Counted from the stretch's first letter, positions 12,501 to 25,637 are shown. The stretch: DNA of 64,000 nucleotides from Myotis daubentonii (GCF_963259705.1 NC_081841.1:118367033-118431032); one strand, 5' to 3'. Translations and numbers: made by a program. The notes: a model not told the origin generated them from the letters alone.

Positions 12501-12635
12501 TTTAACATTGAGACTTAATTGGCGTGCCGTTTTTTGACAGAAACAGTTTACATCCTGAAGGTTCTAGTATACACTTCTAAGGAAAATGTCAAATTGTGGT
12601 AAAACTCTTAAAATACACAATTATATTGCCGTGAA
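9572..12635 (+). repeat. Mixed stretch rich in b/d and b/a hybrids
   Basis: Monomers start at 9572 (b with d-like end), 9955 (f-like), 10338 (e), 10721 (b with d-like end), 11104 (e), 11487 (b with a-like end), 11870 (b) and 12253 (f). The b/d hybrids switch between gaggagtctactg and ggccaggcg, in the second half of the monomer. There is no regular higher-order period here. Confidence 0.7.
11487..11869 (+). repeat. b/a hybrid monomer
   Basis: The front is class b (gattgtaactac, ctgtgaaatg, actactccggct, aagtggcg). The back is class a (gaactcagaacttg, caattgaggttg, gaattcccggga). The switch lies in the shared core, between monomer positions of about 150 and 196. Confidence 0.7.
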
Positions 12636-13016
12636 ATGAATATGAACGTGTAAGAAGCAGTAGAAACACAAGTAAATAGAATCTAACTACATTTACTGCC
12701 GAGTTCAATTACCGAGATTACAGGTAGAAAGCTATGAAATGACGCGAATTCTGATAATATTAACGACACCGGACATTTTATGTGGCGTTTTCACAAAAAT
12801 GTCATTTCCAACAGGAAGAATTCCTGTTTATAGAACTCAGAACTTTTGTTCAAAGCTAAAATGAGGAGAATACGGTTAATGTTTACAATTGAGGGTGAAT
12901 TGGCATGGCGTTATTTGACTGAAACAGTTTATATCCTGAAGGTTCTAGTATACACTTCAAAGGAAAACGTCAAATTGTGGTAAAACTCTTAGAATACACA
13001 ATTATATTCCCAGAAT
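12636..13016 (+). repeat. Class g monomer, copy 1 (381 bp)
   Basis: Class g is the most diverged class. It is preceded by attgccgtga and carries agcagtagaaac, tttactgccgag, aacgacaccggacatttt, cttttgttcaaagctaaaatg (a two-base loss that destroys the AAGCTT site), gagggtgaattggc and ggcgttatttgac, which breaks the T6 tract. All seven copies are 381 bp and are followed by a d-type front. Confidence 0.8.
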
Positions 13017-14929
13017 ATGAATATGAACATGTAAGAAGCAGTTGAAACACAAGTAAATAGAATCTAACTACATTTAGTGCTGAGTTCAATTACTGACATT
13101 AGAGGTAGAAAGCTCTGAAATGACGAGATTCTGATAATATTAACAACTCCCGCTATTTTAAGTGGCGTTTTCACAAAAATGTCATTTCAAACAGGAAGAA
13201 TTCCTGTGTATAGAGCTCAGAAGTTGTGTATAAAGCTTTTAAATGAGGAGTCTACTATTTATGTTTAACATTGAGACTTAATTGGCCTGGCGTTTTTTGA
13301 CTGAAACAGTTTATATCCTGAAGGTTCGAGAATATACTCCTAAGAAAAATGTCAAATAGTGGTAAAACTCTTAAAATACACAATTATATTCCAGGGAAAT
13401 GAATATGAACTTGTAACAAACAGTTGAAACACGAGTAAATAGAGTCTAACTCCATTTAATGCCGAGTTCATTTACCTAGACTACAGGTAGAAAGCTCTGA
13501 AATGACGCGAATTCTGATAATATTAACAACTCCGGCTATTTTCAGTGGCGTTTTCACAAAAATGTCATTTCCAACAGGAAGAATTCCTGTTTATAGAGCT
13601 CAGAAGTTCTGTATAAAGCTTTCAAATGAGGAGTGTACTGTTTATGTTTAACATTGAGACTTAATTGGCGTGCCGTTTTTTGACAGAAACAGTTTACATC
13701 CTGAAGGTTCTAGAATACACTTCTAAGAAATATGTCAAATTGTGGTAAAACTCTTAGAATACACAATTATATTCCCAGAAAATGAATATGAACGTGTAAG
13801 AAGCAGTTGAAACACAAGTAAATAGAATCTAACTACATTTAGTGCTGAGTTCAATTACTGACATTAGAGGTAGAAAGCTCTGAAATGACGAGATTCTGAT
13901 AATATTAACAACTCCCGCTATTTTAAGTGGCGTTTCCACAAAAATGTCATTTCAAACAGGAAGAATTCCTGTTTATAGAGCTCAGAAGTTGTGTATAAAG
14001 CTTTTAAATGTGGAGTCTACTGTTTATGTTTAACATTGAGACTTAATTGGCCAGGCGTTTTTTGACTGAAACAGTTTATACTGTGAATGTTCTAGTATAT
14101 ATTTCTTAGGAAACTGTAAAAATGTGGTAAAACTCTTAAAATACACAATCATCTTTCAAGGAAATGATTATGAGCTTGTGAAAAACTGTTGAAACACGAG
14201 TAAATAGAATCTAAATAAGTTTAATGCCGAATTCAATTACCCAGATTACAAGTATAAAGCTCTGAAGTTTCGAGAATTCTGATAATATTAACAACACCGG
14301 GTATTTTATGTGGCGTTTTCACAAAAATGTCATTTCAAACAGGAAGAATTCCTGTTTATAGAACTCAGAACTTGTGTTTAAAGCTTTTAAATGAGGAGAA
14401 TACTGTTAATGTTTACAATTGAGGTTGAATAGGCGTGGGGTTTTTTGACTGAAACAGTTTATATCCTGAAGGTTCTAGTATATACTCCTAAGGAAAACGT
14501 CAAATTGTGGTAAAACTCTTAGAATACACAATTGAATTCCCGGGAAATGAATATGAACGTGTAAGAAGCAGTTGAAACACAAGTAAATAGATTGTAACTA
14601 CATTTAGTGCTGAGTTCAATTACTGAGATTAGAGGTAGAAAGCTGTGAAATGACGAGAATTCTGATAATATTAACTACTCCGGCTATTTTAAGTGGCGTT
14701 TTCACAAAAATGTCATTTCAAACAGGAAGAATTCCTGTTTATAGAGCTCAGAAGTTGTGTATAAAGCTTTTAAATGAGGAGTCTACTGTTTATGTTTAAC
14801 ATTGAGACTTAATTGGCCAGGCGTTTTTTGACTGAAACAGTTTATACTGTGAATGTTCTAGTATATACTTCTTAGGAAACTGTAAAAATGTGGTAAAACT
14901 CTTAAAATACACAATTATCTTTCAAGGAA

Positions 14930-17223
14930 ATGATTATGAACTTGTGAAAAACGGTTGAAACACGAGTAAATAGAATCTAACTAAATTTAATTCCCAATTC
15001 AATTACCGAGATTACAGGTAGAAAGCTCTGAAATGACGAGAATTCTGATAATATTAACAACTCCCGCTATTTTAAGTGGCGTTTTCATAAAAATGTCATT
15101 TCCAACAGGAAGAATTCCTGTTTATAGAGCTCAGAAGTTCTGTATAAAGCTTTCAAATGAGGAGTGTACTGTTTATGTTTAACATAGAGACTTAATTGGC
15201 GTGCCGTTTTTTGACAGAAACAGTTTACATCCTGAAGGTTCTAGTATACACTTCTAAGAAATATGTCAAATTGTGGTAAAACTCTTAGAATACACAATTA
15301 TATTACCAGAAAATGAATATGAACGTGAAAGAAGCAGTTGAAGCACAAGTAAATAGAATGTACCTACATTTAGTGCTGAGTTCAATTACTGACATTAGAG
15401 GTAGAAAGCTCTGAAATGACGAGAATTCTGATAATATTAATAACTCCCGCTATTTTAAGTGGCGTTTCCACAAAAATGTCATTTCAAACATGAAGAATTC
15501 CTGTTTATAGAGCTCAGAAGTTCTGTATAAAGCTTTCAAATGAGGAGTGTACTGTTTATGTTTAACATTGAGACATAATTGGCCCGGCGTTTTTTGACAG
15601 AAACAGTTTATACTGTGAATGTTGTAGTATATACTTCTTAGGAAACGTGAAAACTGTGGTAATACTCTTAAAATACACAATTATCTTTCAAGGAAATGAT
15701 TATGAACTTGTGAAAAACGGTTGAAACACGAGTAAATAGAATCTAACTAAATTTAATGCCCAATTCAATTACCGAGATTACAGGTAGAAAGCTCTAAAAT
15801 GACGCGAATTCTGATAATATTAACAACTCCGGCTATTTTAAGTGGCGTTTTCACAAAAATGTCATTTCCAACAGGAAGAATTCCTGTTTATAGAGCTCAG
15901 AAGTTCTGTATAAAGCTTTCAAATGAGGAGTGTACTGTTTATGTTTAACACAGAGACTTAATTGGCGTGCCGTTTTTTGACAGAAACAGTTTACATCCTG
16001 AAGGTTGTAGTATACACTTCTAAGAAATATGTCAAATTGTGGTAAAACTCTTAGAATACACAATTATATTCCCAGAAAATGAATATGAACGTGTAAGAAG
16101 CAGTTGAAACACAAGTAAAGAGAATGTACCTACATTTAGTGCTGAGTTCAATTACTGACATTAGAGGTAGAAACTCTGAAATGACGAGAATTCTGATAAT
16201 ATTAACAACTCCCGCTATTTTAAGTGGCGTTTCCACAAAAATGTCATTTCAAACAGGAAGAATTCCTGTTTATAGAGCTCAGAAGTTCTGTATAAAGCTT
16301 TCAAATGAGGAGTGTACTGTTTATGTTTAACATTGAGACTTAATTGGCGTGCCGTTTTTTGACAGAAACAGTTTACATCCTGAAGGTTCTAGTATACACT
16401 TCTAAGAAATATGTCAAATTGTGGTAAAACTCTTAAAATACACAATTATATTGCCGTGAAATGAATATGAACGTGTAAGAAGCAGTAGAAACACAAGTAA
16501 ATAGAATCTAACTACATTTACTGCCGAGTTCAATTACCGAGATTACAGGTAGAAAGCTATGAAATGACGCGAATTCTGATAATATTAACGACACCGGACA
16601 TTTTATGTGGAGTTTTCACAAAAATGTCATTTCCAACAGGAAGAATTCCTGTTTATAGAACTCAGAACTTTTGTTCAAAGCTAAAATGAGGAGAATACGG
16701 TTAATGTTTACAATTGAGGGTGAATTGGCATGGCGTTATTTGACTGAAACAGTTTATATCCTGAAGGTTCTAGTATACACTTCAAAGGAAAACGTCAAAT
16801 TGTGGTAAAACTCTTAGAATACACAATTATATTCCCAGAAAATGAATATGAACATGTAAGAAGCAGTTGAAACACAAGTAAATAGAATCTAACTACATTT
16901 AGTGCTGAGTTCAATTACTGACATTAGAGGTAGAAAGCTCTGAAATGACGAGATTCTGATAATATTAACAACTCCCGCTATTTTAAGTGGCGTTTCCACA
17001 AAAATGTCATTTCAAACAGGAAGAATTCCTGTTTATAGAGCTCAGAAGTTGTGTATAAAGCTTTTAAATGAGGAGTCTACTGTTTATGTTTAACATTGAG
17101 ACTTAATTGGCCAGGCGTTTTTTGACTGAAACAGTTTATACTGTGAATGTTCTAGTATATACTTCTTAGGAAACTGTAAAAATGTGGTAAAACTCTTAAA
17201 ATACACAATTATCTTTCAAGGAA
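14930..17223 (+). repeat. Six-monomer cassette f-a-f-a-g-d, copy 1
   Basis: Monomers start at 14930, 15313, 15696, 16079, 16461 and 16842. Private marks shared with copy 2 include gaacgtgaaagaagc, aaacatgaagaattcc, aagtaaagagaatg and agaaactctgaaatg (a two-base loss). The offset to copy 2 is 4,208 bp through the a monomers. Copy 1 differs in a few places, for example aggttgtagtatac. Confidence 0.75.
16461..16841 (+). repeat. Class g monomer, copy 2
   Basis: All class g markers are present, with a private change tgtggagttttc where other copies have tgtggcgttttc. It is preceded by an a-like monomer and followed by d. Confidence 0.8.
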
Positions 17224-18755
17224 ATGATTATGAGCTTGTGAAAAACTGTTTAAACACGAGTAAATAGAATCTAAATAAGTTTAATGCCGAATTCAATTAC
17301 CCAGATTACAAGTATAAAGCTCTGAAGTTTCGAGAATTCTGATAATATTAACAACCCCGGGTATTTTATGTGGCGTTTTCACAAAAATGTCATTTCAAAC
17401 AGGAAGAATTCCTGTTTATAGAACTCAGAACTTGTGTTTAAAGCTTTTAAATGAGGAGAATACTGTTAATGTTTACAATTGAGGTTGAATAGGCGTGGCG
17501 TTTTTTGACTGAAACAGTTTATATCCTGAAGGTTCTAGTATATACTCCTAAGGAAAACGTCAAATTGTGGTAAAACTCTTAGAATACACAATTGAATTCC
17601 CGGGAAATGAATATGAACGTGTAAGAAGAGGTTGAAACACAAGTAAATAGATTGTAACTACATTTAGTGCTGAGTTCAATTACTGAGATTAGAGGTAGAA
17701 AGCTGTGAAATGACGAGAATTCTGATAATATTAACTACTCCGGCTATTTTAAGTGGCGTTTTCACAAAAATGTCATTTCAAACAGGAAGAATTCCTGTTT
17801 ATAGAGCTCAGAAGTTGTGTATAAAGCTTTTAAATGAGGAGTCTACTGTTTATGTTTAACATTGAGACTTAATTGGCCAGGCGTTTTTTGACTGAAACAG
17901 TTTATACTGTGAATGTTCTAGTATATACTTCTTAGGAAACTGTAAAAATGTGGTAAAACTCTTAAAATACACAATTATCTTTCAAGGAAATGATTATGAG
18001 CTTGTGAAAAACTGTTGAAACACGAGTAAATAGAATCTAAATAAGTTTAATGCCGAATTCAATTACCCAGATTACAAGTATAAAGCTCTGAAGTTTCGAG
18101 AATTCTGATAATATTAACAACACCGGGTATTTTATGTGGCGTTTTCACAAAAATGTCATTTCAAACAGGAAGAATTCCTGTTTATAAAACTCAGAACTTC
18201 TGTTTAAAGCTTTTAAATGAGGAGAATACTGTTAATGTTTACAATTGAGGTTGAATAGGCGTGGCGTTTTTTGACTGAAACAGTTTATATCCTGAAGGTT
18301 CTAGTATATACTCCTAAGGAAAACGTCAAATTGTGATAAAACTCTTAGAATACACAATTGAATTCCCGGGAAATGAATATGAACGTGTAAGAAGCAGTTG
18401 AAACACAAGTAAATAGATTGTAACTACATTTAGTGCTGAGTTCAATTACTGAGATTAGAGGTAGAAAGCTGTGAAATGACAAGAATTCTGATAATATTAA
18501 CTACTCCGGCTATTTTAAGTGGCGTTTTCACAAAAATGTCATTTCAAACAGGAAGAATTCCTGTTTATAGAGCTCAGAAGTTGTGTATAAAGCTTTTAAA
18601 TGAGGAGTCTACTATTTATGTTTAACATTGAGACTTAATTGGCCTGGCGTTTTTTGACTGAAACAGTTTATATCCTGAAGGTTCTAGAATATACTCCTAA
18701 GAAAAATGTCAAATAGTGGTAAAACTCTTAAAATACACAATTATATTCCAGGGAA

Positions 18756-19137
18756 ATGAATATGAACTTGTAACAAACAGTTGAAACACGAGTAAATAGA
18801 GTCTAACTCCATTTAATGCCGAGTTCATTTACCTAGACTACAGGTAGAAAGCTCTGAAATGACGCGAATTCTGATAATATTAACAACTCCGGCTATTTTA
18901 AGTGGCGTTTTCACAAAAATGTCATTTCCAACAGGAAGAATTCCTGTTTATAGAGCTCAGAAGTTCTGTATAAAGCTTTCAAATGAGGAGTGTACTGTTT
19001 ATGTTTAACATTGAGATTAATTGGCGTGCCGTTTTTTGACAGAAACAGTTTATACTGTGAATGTTCTAGTATATACTTCTTAGGAAACTGTAAAAATGTG
19101 GTAAAACTCTTAAAATACACAATTATCTTTCAAGGAA
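18756..19137 (+). repeat. c/d chimera resembling an m2 precursor (382 bp)
   Basis: The front and middle are class c (gagtctaactcc, tacctagactac, ttccaacagg, gttctgtataaag, ggcgtgccg, gacagaaac). The end is class d (tactgtgaatgttc, cttaggaaactg, ctttcaagga). A one-base loss gives gagattaattgg. It has the overall build of m2 but still keeps ggcgtgccg instead of ggccaggcg. Confidence 0.65.
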
Positions 19138-21430
19138 ATGATTATGAACTTGTGAAAAACGGTTGAAACACGAGTAAATAGAATCTAACTAAATTTAATG
19201 CCCAATTCAATTACCGAGATTACAGGTAGAAAGCTCTGAAATGACGAGAATTCTGATAATATTAACAACTCCCGCTATTTTAAGTGGCGTTTTCATAAAA
19301 ATGTCATTTCCAACAGGAAGAATTCCTGTTTATAGAGCTCAGAAGTTCTGTATAAAGCTTTCAAATGAGGAGTGTACTGTTTATGTTTAACATAGAGACT
19401 TAATTGGCGTGCCGTTTTTTGACAGAAACAGTTTACATCTTGAAGGTTCTAGTATACACTTCTAAGAAATATGTCAAATTGTGGTAAAACTCTTAGAATA
19501 CACAATTATATTCCCAGAAAATGAATATGAACGTGAAAGAAGCAGTTGAAGCACAAGTAAATAGAATGTACCTACATTTAGTGCTGAGTTCAATTACTGA
19601 CATTAGAGGTAGAAAGCTCTGAAATGACGAGAATTCTGATAATATTAACAACTCCCGCTATTTTAAGTGGCGTTTCCACAAAAATGTCATTTCAAACATG
19701 AAGAATTCCTGTTTATAGAGCTCAGAAGTTCTGTATAAAGCTTTCAAATGAGGAGTGTACTGTTTATGTTTAACATTGAGACATAATTGGCCCGGCGTTT
19801 TTTGACAGAAACAGTTTATACTGTGAATGTTCTAGTATATACTTCTTAGGAAACTGTAAAAATGTGGTAAAACTCTTAAAATACACAATTATCTTTCAAG
19901 GAAATGATTATGAACTTGTGAAAAACGGTTGAAACACGAGTAAATAGAATCTAACTAAATTTAATGCCCAATTCAATTACCGAGATTACAGGTAGAAAGC
20001 TCTGAAATGACGCGAATTCTGATAATATTAACAACTCCGGCTATTTTAAGTGGCGTTTTCACAAAAATGTCATTTCCAACAGGAAGAATTCCTGTTTATA
20101 GAGCTCAGAAGTTCTGTATAAAGCTTTCAAATGAGGAGTGTACTGTTTATGTTTAACATAGAGACTTAATTGGCGTGCCGTTTTTTGACAGAAACAGTTT
20201 ACATCCTGAAGGTTCTAGTATACACTTCTAAGAAATATGTCAAATTGTGGTAAAACTCTTAGAATACACAATTATATTCCCAGAAAATGAATATGAACGT
20301 GTAAGGAGCAGTTGAAACACAAGTAAAGAGAATGTACCTACATTTAGTGCTGAGTTCAATTACTGACATTAGAGGTAGAAACTCTGAAATGACGAGAATT
20401 CTGATAATATTAACAACTCCCGCTATTTTAAGTGGCGTTTCCACAAAAATGTCATTTCAAACAGGAAGAATTCCTGTTTATAGAGCTCAGAAGTTCTGTA
20501 TAAAGCTTTCAAATGAGGAGTGTACTGTTTATGTTTAACATTGAGACTTAATTGGCGTGCCGTTTTTTGACAGAAACAGTTTACATCCTGAAGGTTCTAG
20601 TATACACTTCTAAGAAATATGTCAAATTGTGTAAAACTCTTAAAATACACAATTATATTGCCGTGAAATGAATATGAACGTGTAAGAAGCAGTAGAAACA
20701 CAAGTAAATAGAATCTAACTACATTTACTGCCGAGTTCAATTACCGAGATTACAGGTAGAAAGCTATGAAATGACGCGAATTCTGATAATATTAACGACA
20801 CCGGACATTTTATGTGGCGTTTTCACAAAAATGTCATTTCAAACAGGAAGAATTCCTGTTTATAGAACTCAGAACTTTTGTTCAAAGCTAAAATGAGGAG
20901 AATACGGTTAATGTTTACAATTGAGGGTGAATTGGCATGGCGTTATTTGACTGAAACAGTTTATATCCTGAAGGTTCTAGTATACACTTCAAAGGAAAAC
21001 GTCAAATTGTGGTAAAACTCTTAGAATACACAATTATATTCCCAGAAAATGAATATGAACGTGTAAGAAGCAGTTGAAACACAAGTAAATAGAATCTAAC
21101 TACATTTAGTGCTGAGTTCAATTACTGACATTAGAGGTAGAAAGCTCTGAAATGACGAGATTCTGATAATATTAACAACTCCCGCTATTTTAAGTGGCGT
21201 TTCCACAAAAATGTCATTTCAAACAGGAAGAATTCCTGTTTATAGAGCTCAGAAGTTGTGTATAAAGCTTTTCAATGAGGAGTCTACTGTTTATGTTTAA
21301 CATTGAGACTTAATCGGCCAGGCGTTTTTTGACTGAAGCAGTTTATATCCTGAAGGTTCTAGAATATACTCCTAAGAAAAATGTCAAATAGTGGTAAAAC
21401 TCTTAAAATACACAATTATCTTTCAAGGAA
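19138..21430 (+). repeat. Six-monomer cassette f-a-f-a-g-d, copy 2
   Basis: Monomers start at 19138, 19521, 19904, 20287, 20668 and 21049, with the same private marks as copy 1. A further one-base loss (attgtgtaaaactc at about 20625) is new here and shared with the copy near 31.3 kb, placing that copy as a descendant of this one rather than of copy 1. Confidence 0.75.
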
Positions 21431-22840
21431 ATGATTATGAACTTGTGAAAAACGGTTGAAACACGAGTAAATAGAATCTAACTAAATTTAATGCCCAATT
21501 CAATTACCGAGATTACAGGTAGAAAGCTCTGAAATGACGAGAATTCTGATAATATTAACAACTCCCGCTATTTTAAGTGGCGTTTTCATAAAAATGTCAT
21601 TTCCAACAGGAAGAATTCCTGTTTATAGAGCTCAGAAGTTCTGTATAAAGCTTTCAAATGAGGAGTGTACTGTTTATGTTTAACATAGAGACTTAATTGG
21701 CGTGCCGTTTTTTGACAGAAACAGTTTATATCCTGAAGGTTCTAGTATACACTTCTAAGAAATATGTCAAATTGTGGTAAAACTCTTAGAATACACAATT
21801 ATATTCCCAGAAAATGAATATGAACGTGAAAGAAGCAGTTGAAGCACAAGTAAATAGAATGTACCTACATTTAGTGCTGAGTTCAATTACTGACATTAGA
21901 GGTAGAAAGCTCTGAAATGACGAGAATTCTGATAATATTAACAACTCCCGCTATTTTAAGTGGCGTTTCCACAAAAATGTCATTTCAAACATGAAGAATT
22001 CCTGTTTATAGAGCTCAGAAGTTCTGTATAAAGCTTTCAAATGAGGAGTGTACTGTTTATGTTAAACATTGAGACATAATTGGCCAGGCGTTTTTTGACT
22101 GAAACAGTTTATACTGTGAATGTTCTAGTATATACTTCTTAGGAAACTGTAAAAATGTGGTAAAACTCTTAAAATACACAATTATCTTTCAAGGAAATGA
22201 TTATCAACTTGTGAAAAACGGTTGAAAAACGAGTAAATAGAATCTAACTAAATTTAATGCCCAATTCAATTACCGAGATTACAGGTAGAAAGCTCTGAAA
22301 TGACGCGAATTCTGATAATATTAACAACTCCGGCTATTGTAAGTGGCGTTTTCACAAAAATGTCATTTCCAACAGGAAGAATTCCTGTTTATAGAGCTCA
22401 GAAGTTCTGTATAAAGCTTTCAAATGAGGAGTGTACTGTTTATGTTTAACATAGAGACTTAATTGGCGTGCCGTTTTTTGACAGAAACAGTTTACATCCT
22501 GAAGGTTCTAGTATACACTTCTAAGAAATATGTCAAATTGTGGTAAAACTCTTAGAATACACATTTATATTCCCAGAAAATGAATATGAACGTGAAAGAA
22601 GCAGTTGAAGCACAAGTAAATAGAATGTACCTACATTTAGTGCTGAGTTCAATTACTGACATTAGAGGTAGAAAGCTCTGAAATGACGAGAATTCTGATA
22701 ATATTAACAATTCCCGCTATTTTAAGTAGCGTTTCCACAAAAATGTCATTTCAAACAGGAAGAATTCCTGTTTATAGAGCTCAGAAGTTCTGTATAAAGC
22801 TTTCAAATGAGGAGTGTACTGTTTATGTTTAACATTGAGA
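19430..22840 (+). repeat. About 3.4-kb segment duplicated 10,710 bp downstream, copy 1
   Basis: Nine monomers recur at an exact offset of 10,710 bp (for example 19904 to 30614, 20668 to 31378 and 22197 to 32907). Shared private marks include attgtgtaaaactc, aatcggccagg, ctgaagcagttt, gttaaacattg, gattatcaacttg, gctattgtaagtgg and acatttatattccc. Edges are approximate. Confidence 0.85.
20668..21048 (+). repeat. Class g monomer, copy 3
   Basis: Class g with ttcaaacagg where copies 1 and 2 have ttccaacagg. It is preceded by an a-like monomer that shares agaaactctgaaatg with the one before copy 2. Confidence 0.8.
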
Positions 22841-22962
22841 CTTAATTGGCGTGCCGTTTTTTGACAGAAACAGTTTACATCCTGAAGGTTCTAGTATACA
22901 CTTCTAAGAAATATGTCAAATTGTGGTAAAACTCTTAAAATACACAATTATATTGCCGTGAA

Positions 22963-23343
22963 ATGAATATGAACGTGTAAGAAGCAGTAGAAACACAAGT
23001 AAATAGAATCTAACTACATTTACTGCCGAGTTCAATTACCGAGATTACAGGTAGAAAGCTATGAAATGACGCGAATTCTGATAATATTAACGACACCGGA
23101 CATTTTATGTGGCGTTTTCACAAAAATGTCATTTCAAACAGGAAGAATTCCTGTTTATAGAACTCAGAACTTTTGTTCAAAGCTAAAATGAGGAGAATAC
23201 GGTTAATGTTTACAATTGAGGGTGAATTGGCATGGCGTTATTTGACTGAAACAGTTTATATCCTGAAGGTTCTAGTATACACTTCAAAGGAAAACGTCAA
23301 ATTGTGGTAAAACTCTTAGAATACACAATTATATTCCCAGAAA
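22963..23343 (+). repeat. Class g monomer, copy 4
   Basis: Class g with ttcaaacagg. It is the first member of the 1,529-bp g-d-m1-c unit. Confidence 0.8.
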
Positions 23344-23725
23344 ATGAATATGAACGTGTAAGAAGCAGTTGAAACACAAGTAAATAGAATCTAACTACAT
23401 TTAGTGCTGAGTTCAATTACTGACATTAGAGGTAGAAAGCTCTGAAATGACGAGATTCTGATAATATTAACAACTCCCGCTATTTTAAGTGGCGTTTTCA
23501 CAAAAATGTCATTTCAAACAGGAAGAATTCCTGTTTATAGAGCTCAGAAGTTCTGTATAAAGCTTTCAAATGAGGAGTGTACTGTTTATGTTTAACATTG
23601 AGACATAATTGGCCAGGCGTTTTTTGACTGAAACAGTTTATACTGTGAATGTTCTAGTTTATACTTCTTAGGAAACTGTAAAAATGTGGTAAAACTCTTA
23701 AAATACACAATTATCTTTCAAGGAA

Positions 23726-24108
23726 ATGATTATGAACTTGTGAAAAACTGTTGAAACACGAGTAAATAGAATCTAACTAAATTTAATGCCCAATTCAATT
23801 ACCAAGATTACAGGTAGAAAGCTCTGAAATGACGCGAATTCTGATAATATTAACTACTCCGGCTATTTTAAGTGGCGTTTTCACAAAAATGTCATTTCAA
23901 ACAGGAAGAATTCCTGTTTATAGAGCTCAGAAGTTGTGTATAAAGCTTTTAAATGAGGAGTCTACTATTTATGTTTAACATTGAGACTTAATTGGCCTGG
24001 CGTTTTTTGACTGAAACAGTTTATGTCCTGAAGGTTCTAGAATATACTCCTAAGAAAAATGTCAAATAGTGGTAAAACTCTTAAAATACACAATTATATT
24101 CCAGGGAA
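23726..24108 (+). repeat. First m1-type monomer (f front, b back)
   Basis: The front is f-like (atgattatgaacttgtg, ctaactaaatttaatgccc). From actactccggct onward it is b-like (gttgtgtataaagctttta, ggcctggcg, tctagaatatactcc, attccaggga). It carries accaagattac and the full GAAnnTTCnnGAA motif at 24030-24042. This is the leftmost monomer with the m1 build that fills block C. Confidence 0.7.
24030..24042 (+). promoter_or_regulatory. Heat-shock element in the first m1 monomer
   Basis: GAAGGTTCTAGAA at monomer position 305, inherited from the b-like back half of the chimera. Confidence 0.45.
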
Positions 24109-24491
24109 ATGAATATGAACTTGTAACACACAGTTGAAACACGAGTAAATAGAGTCTAACTCCATTTAATGCCGAGTTCATTTACCTAGACTACAGGTAG
24201 AAAGCTCTGAAATGACGCGAATTCTGATAATATTAACAACTCCGGCTATTTTAAGTGGCGTTTTCACAAAAATGTCATTTCCAACAGGAAGAATTCCTGT
24301 TTATAGAGCTCAGAAGTTCTGTATAAAGCTTTCAAATGAGGAGTGTACTGTTTATGTTTAACATTGAGACTTAATTGGCGTGCCGTTTTTTGACAGAAAC
24401 AGTTTACATCCTGAAGGTTCTAGTATACACTTCTAAGAAATATGTCAAATTGTGGTAAAACTCTTAAAATACACAATTATATTGCCGTGAA

Positions 24492-24872
24492 ATGAATATG
24501 AACGTGTAAGAAGCAGTAGAAACACAAGTAAATAGAATCTAACTACATTTACTGCCGAGTTCAATTACCGAGATTACAGGTAGAAAGCTATGAAATGACG
24601 CGAATTCTGATAATATTAACGACACCGGACATTTTATGTGGCGTTTTCACAAAAATGTCATTTCAAACAGGAAGAATTCCTGTTTATAGAACTCAGAACT
24701 TTTGTTCAAAGCTAAAATGAGGAGAATACGGTTAATGTTTACAATTGAGGGTGAATTGGCATGGCGTTATTTGACTGAAACAGTTTATATCCTGAAGGTT
24801 CTAGTATACACTTCAAAGGAAAACGTCAAATTGTGGTAAAACTCTTAGAATACACAATTATATTCCCAGAAA
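24492..24872 (+). repeat. Class g monomer, copy 5
   Basis: Class g starting the second 1,529-bp unit and lying inside copy 1 of the 3,061-bp duplication. It is preceded by a c monomer whose end has become g-flanking in type (attgccgtga). Confidence 0.8.
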
Positions 24873-25637
24873 ATGAATATGAACGTGTAAGAAGCAGTTG
24901 AAACACAAGTAAATAGAATCTAACTACATTTAGTGCTGAGTTCAATTACTGACATTAGAGGTAGAAAGCTCTGAAATGACGAGATTCTGATAATATTAAC
25001 AACTCCCGCTATTTTAAGTGGCGTTTTCACAAAAATGTCATTTCAAACAGGAAGAATTCCTGTTTATAGAGCTCAGAAGTTCTGTATAAAGCTTTCAAAT
25101 GAGGAGTGTACTGTTTATGTTTAACATTGAGACATAATTGGCCAGGCGTTTTTTGACTGAAACAGTTTATACTGTGAATGTTCTAGTTTATACTTCTTAG
25201 GAAACTGTAAAAATGTGGTAAAACTCTTAAAATACACAATTATCTTTCAAGGAAATGATTATGAACTTGTGAAAAACTGTTGAAACACGAGTAAATAGAA
25301 TCTAACTAAATTTAATGCCCAATTCAATTACCAAGATTACAGGTAGAAAGCTCTGAAATGACGCGAATTCTGATAATATTAACTACTCCGGCTATTTTAA
25401 GTGGCGTTTTCACAAAAATGTCATTTCAAACAGGAAGAATTCCTGTTTATAGAGCTCAGAAGTTGTGTATAAAGCTTTTAAATGAGGAGTCTACTATTTA
25501 TGTTTAACATTGAGACTTAATTGGCCTGGCGTTTTTTGACTGAAACAGTTTATGTCCTGAAGGTTCTAGAATATACTCCTAAGAAAAATGTCAAATAGTG
25601 GTAAAACTCTTAAAATACACAATTATATTCCAGGGAA

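Larger units (their letters stand above)
4..18755 (+). repeat. Block A: heterogeneous subfamilies a-g, 49 monomers
   Basis: This block mixes clearly distinct monomer classes with no simple two-step periodicity. The order, read by eye from class-specific variants, is: a b c d e b f; a b c d e/c d e b f; a b c d e; b c d e; b/d f e b/d e b/a b f; g, d/b, c, d, e, b/d, f; a f a g d; e b e b. A slash marks a monomer that starts as one class and ends as another. It is the most diverse part of the window and the only part holding class e and the TTCCCGGGAA palindrome. It probably keeps an older state of the array. I see nothing non-satellite in it. Confidence 0.85.
22963..24491 (+). repeat. Four-monomer unit g-d-m1-c, copy 1 (1,529 bp)
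   Basis: Monomers start at 22963, 23344, 23726 and 24109. Private marks shared with the next unit are tctagtttatac, accaagattac, tttatgtcctg and gtaacacacagttg. Confidence 0.8.

Noticed and set aside
13322..13336. RNA polymerase III B box in ggttcgagaat
   Set aside because: It matches only the first seven bases of GGTTCGAnTCC, occurs in a single monomer through one substitution, and has no A box at a suitable distance. No tRNA-like fold is present.
15450..15680. Minus-strand open frame of 76 codons, the longest in the window, and the 69-70-codon relatives at 15851, 18911, 52591, 55273 and 60636
   Set aside because: They are satellite antisense frames whose length varies with single substitutions such as tctagt/tgtagt/tcttgt. 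There is no recognisable domain and no conservation beyond that of the repeat.
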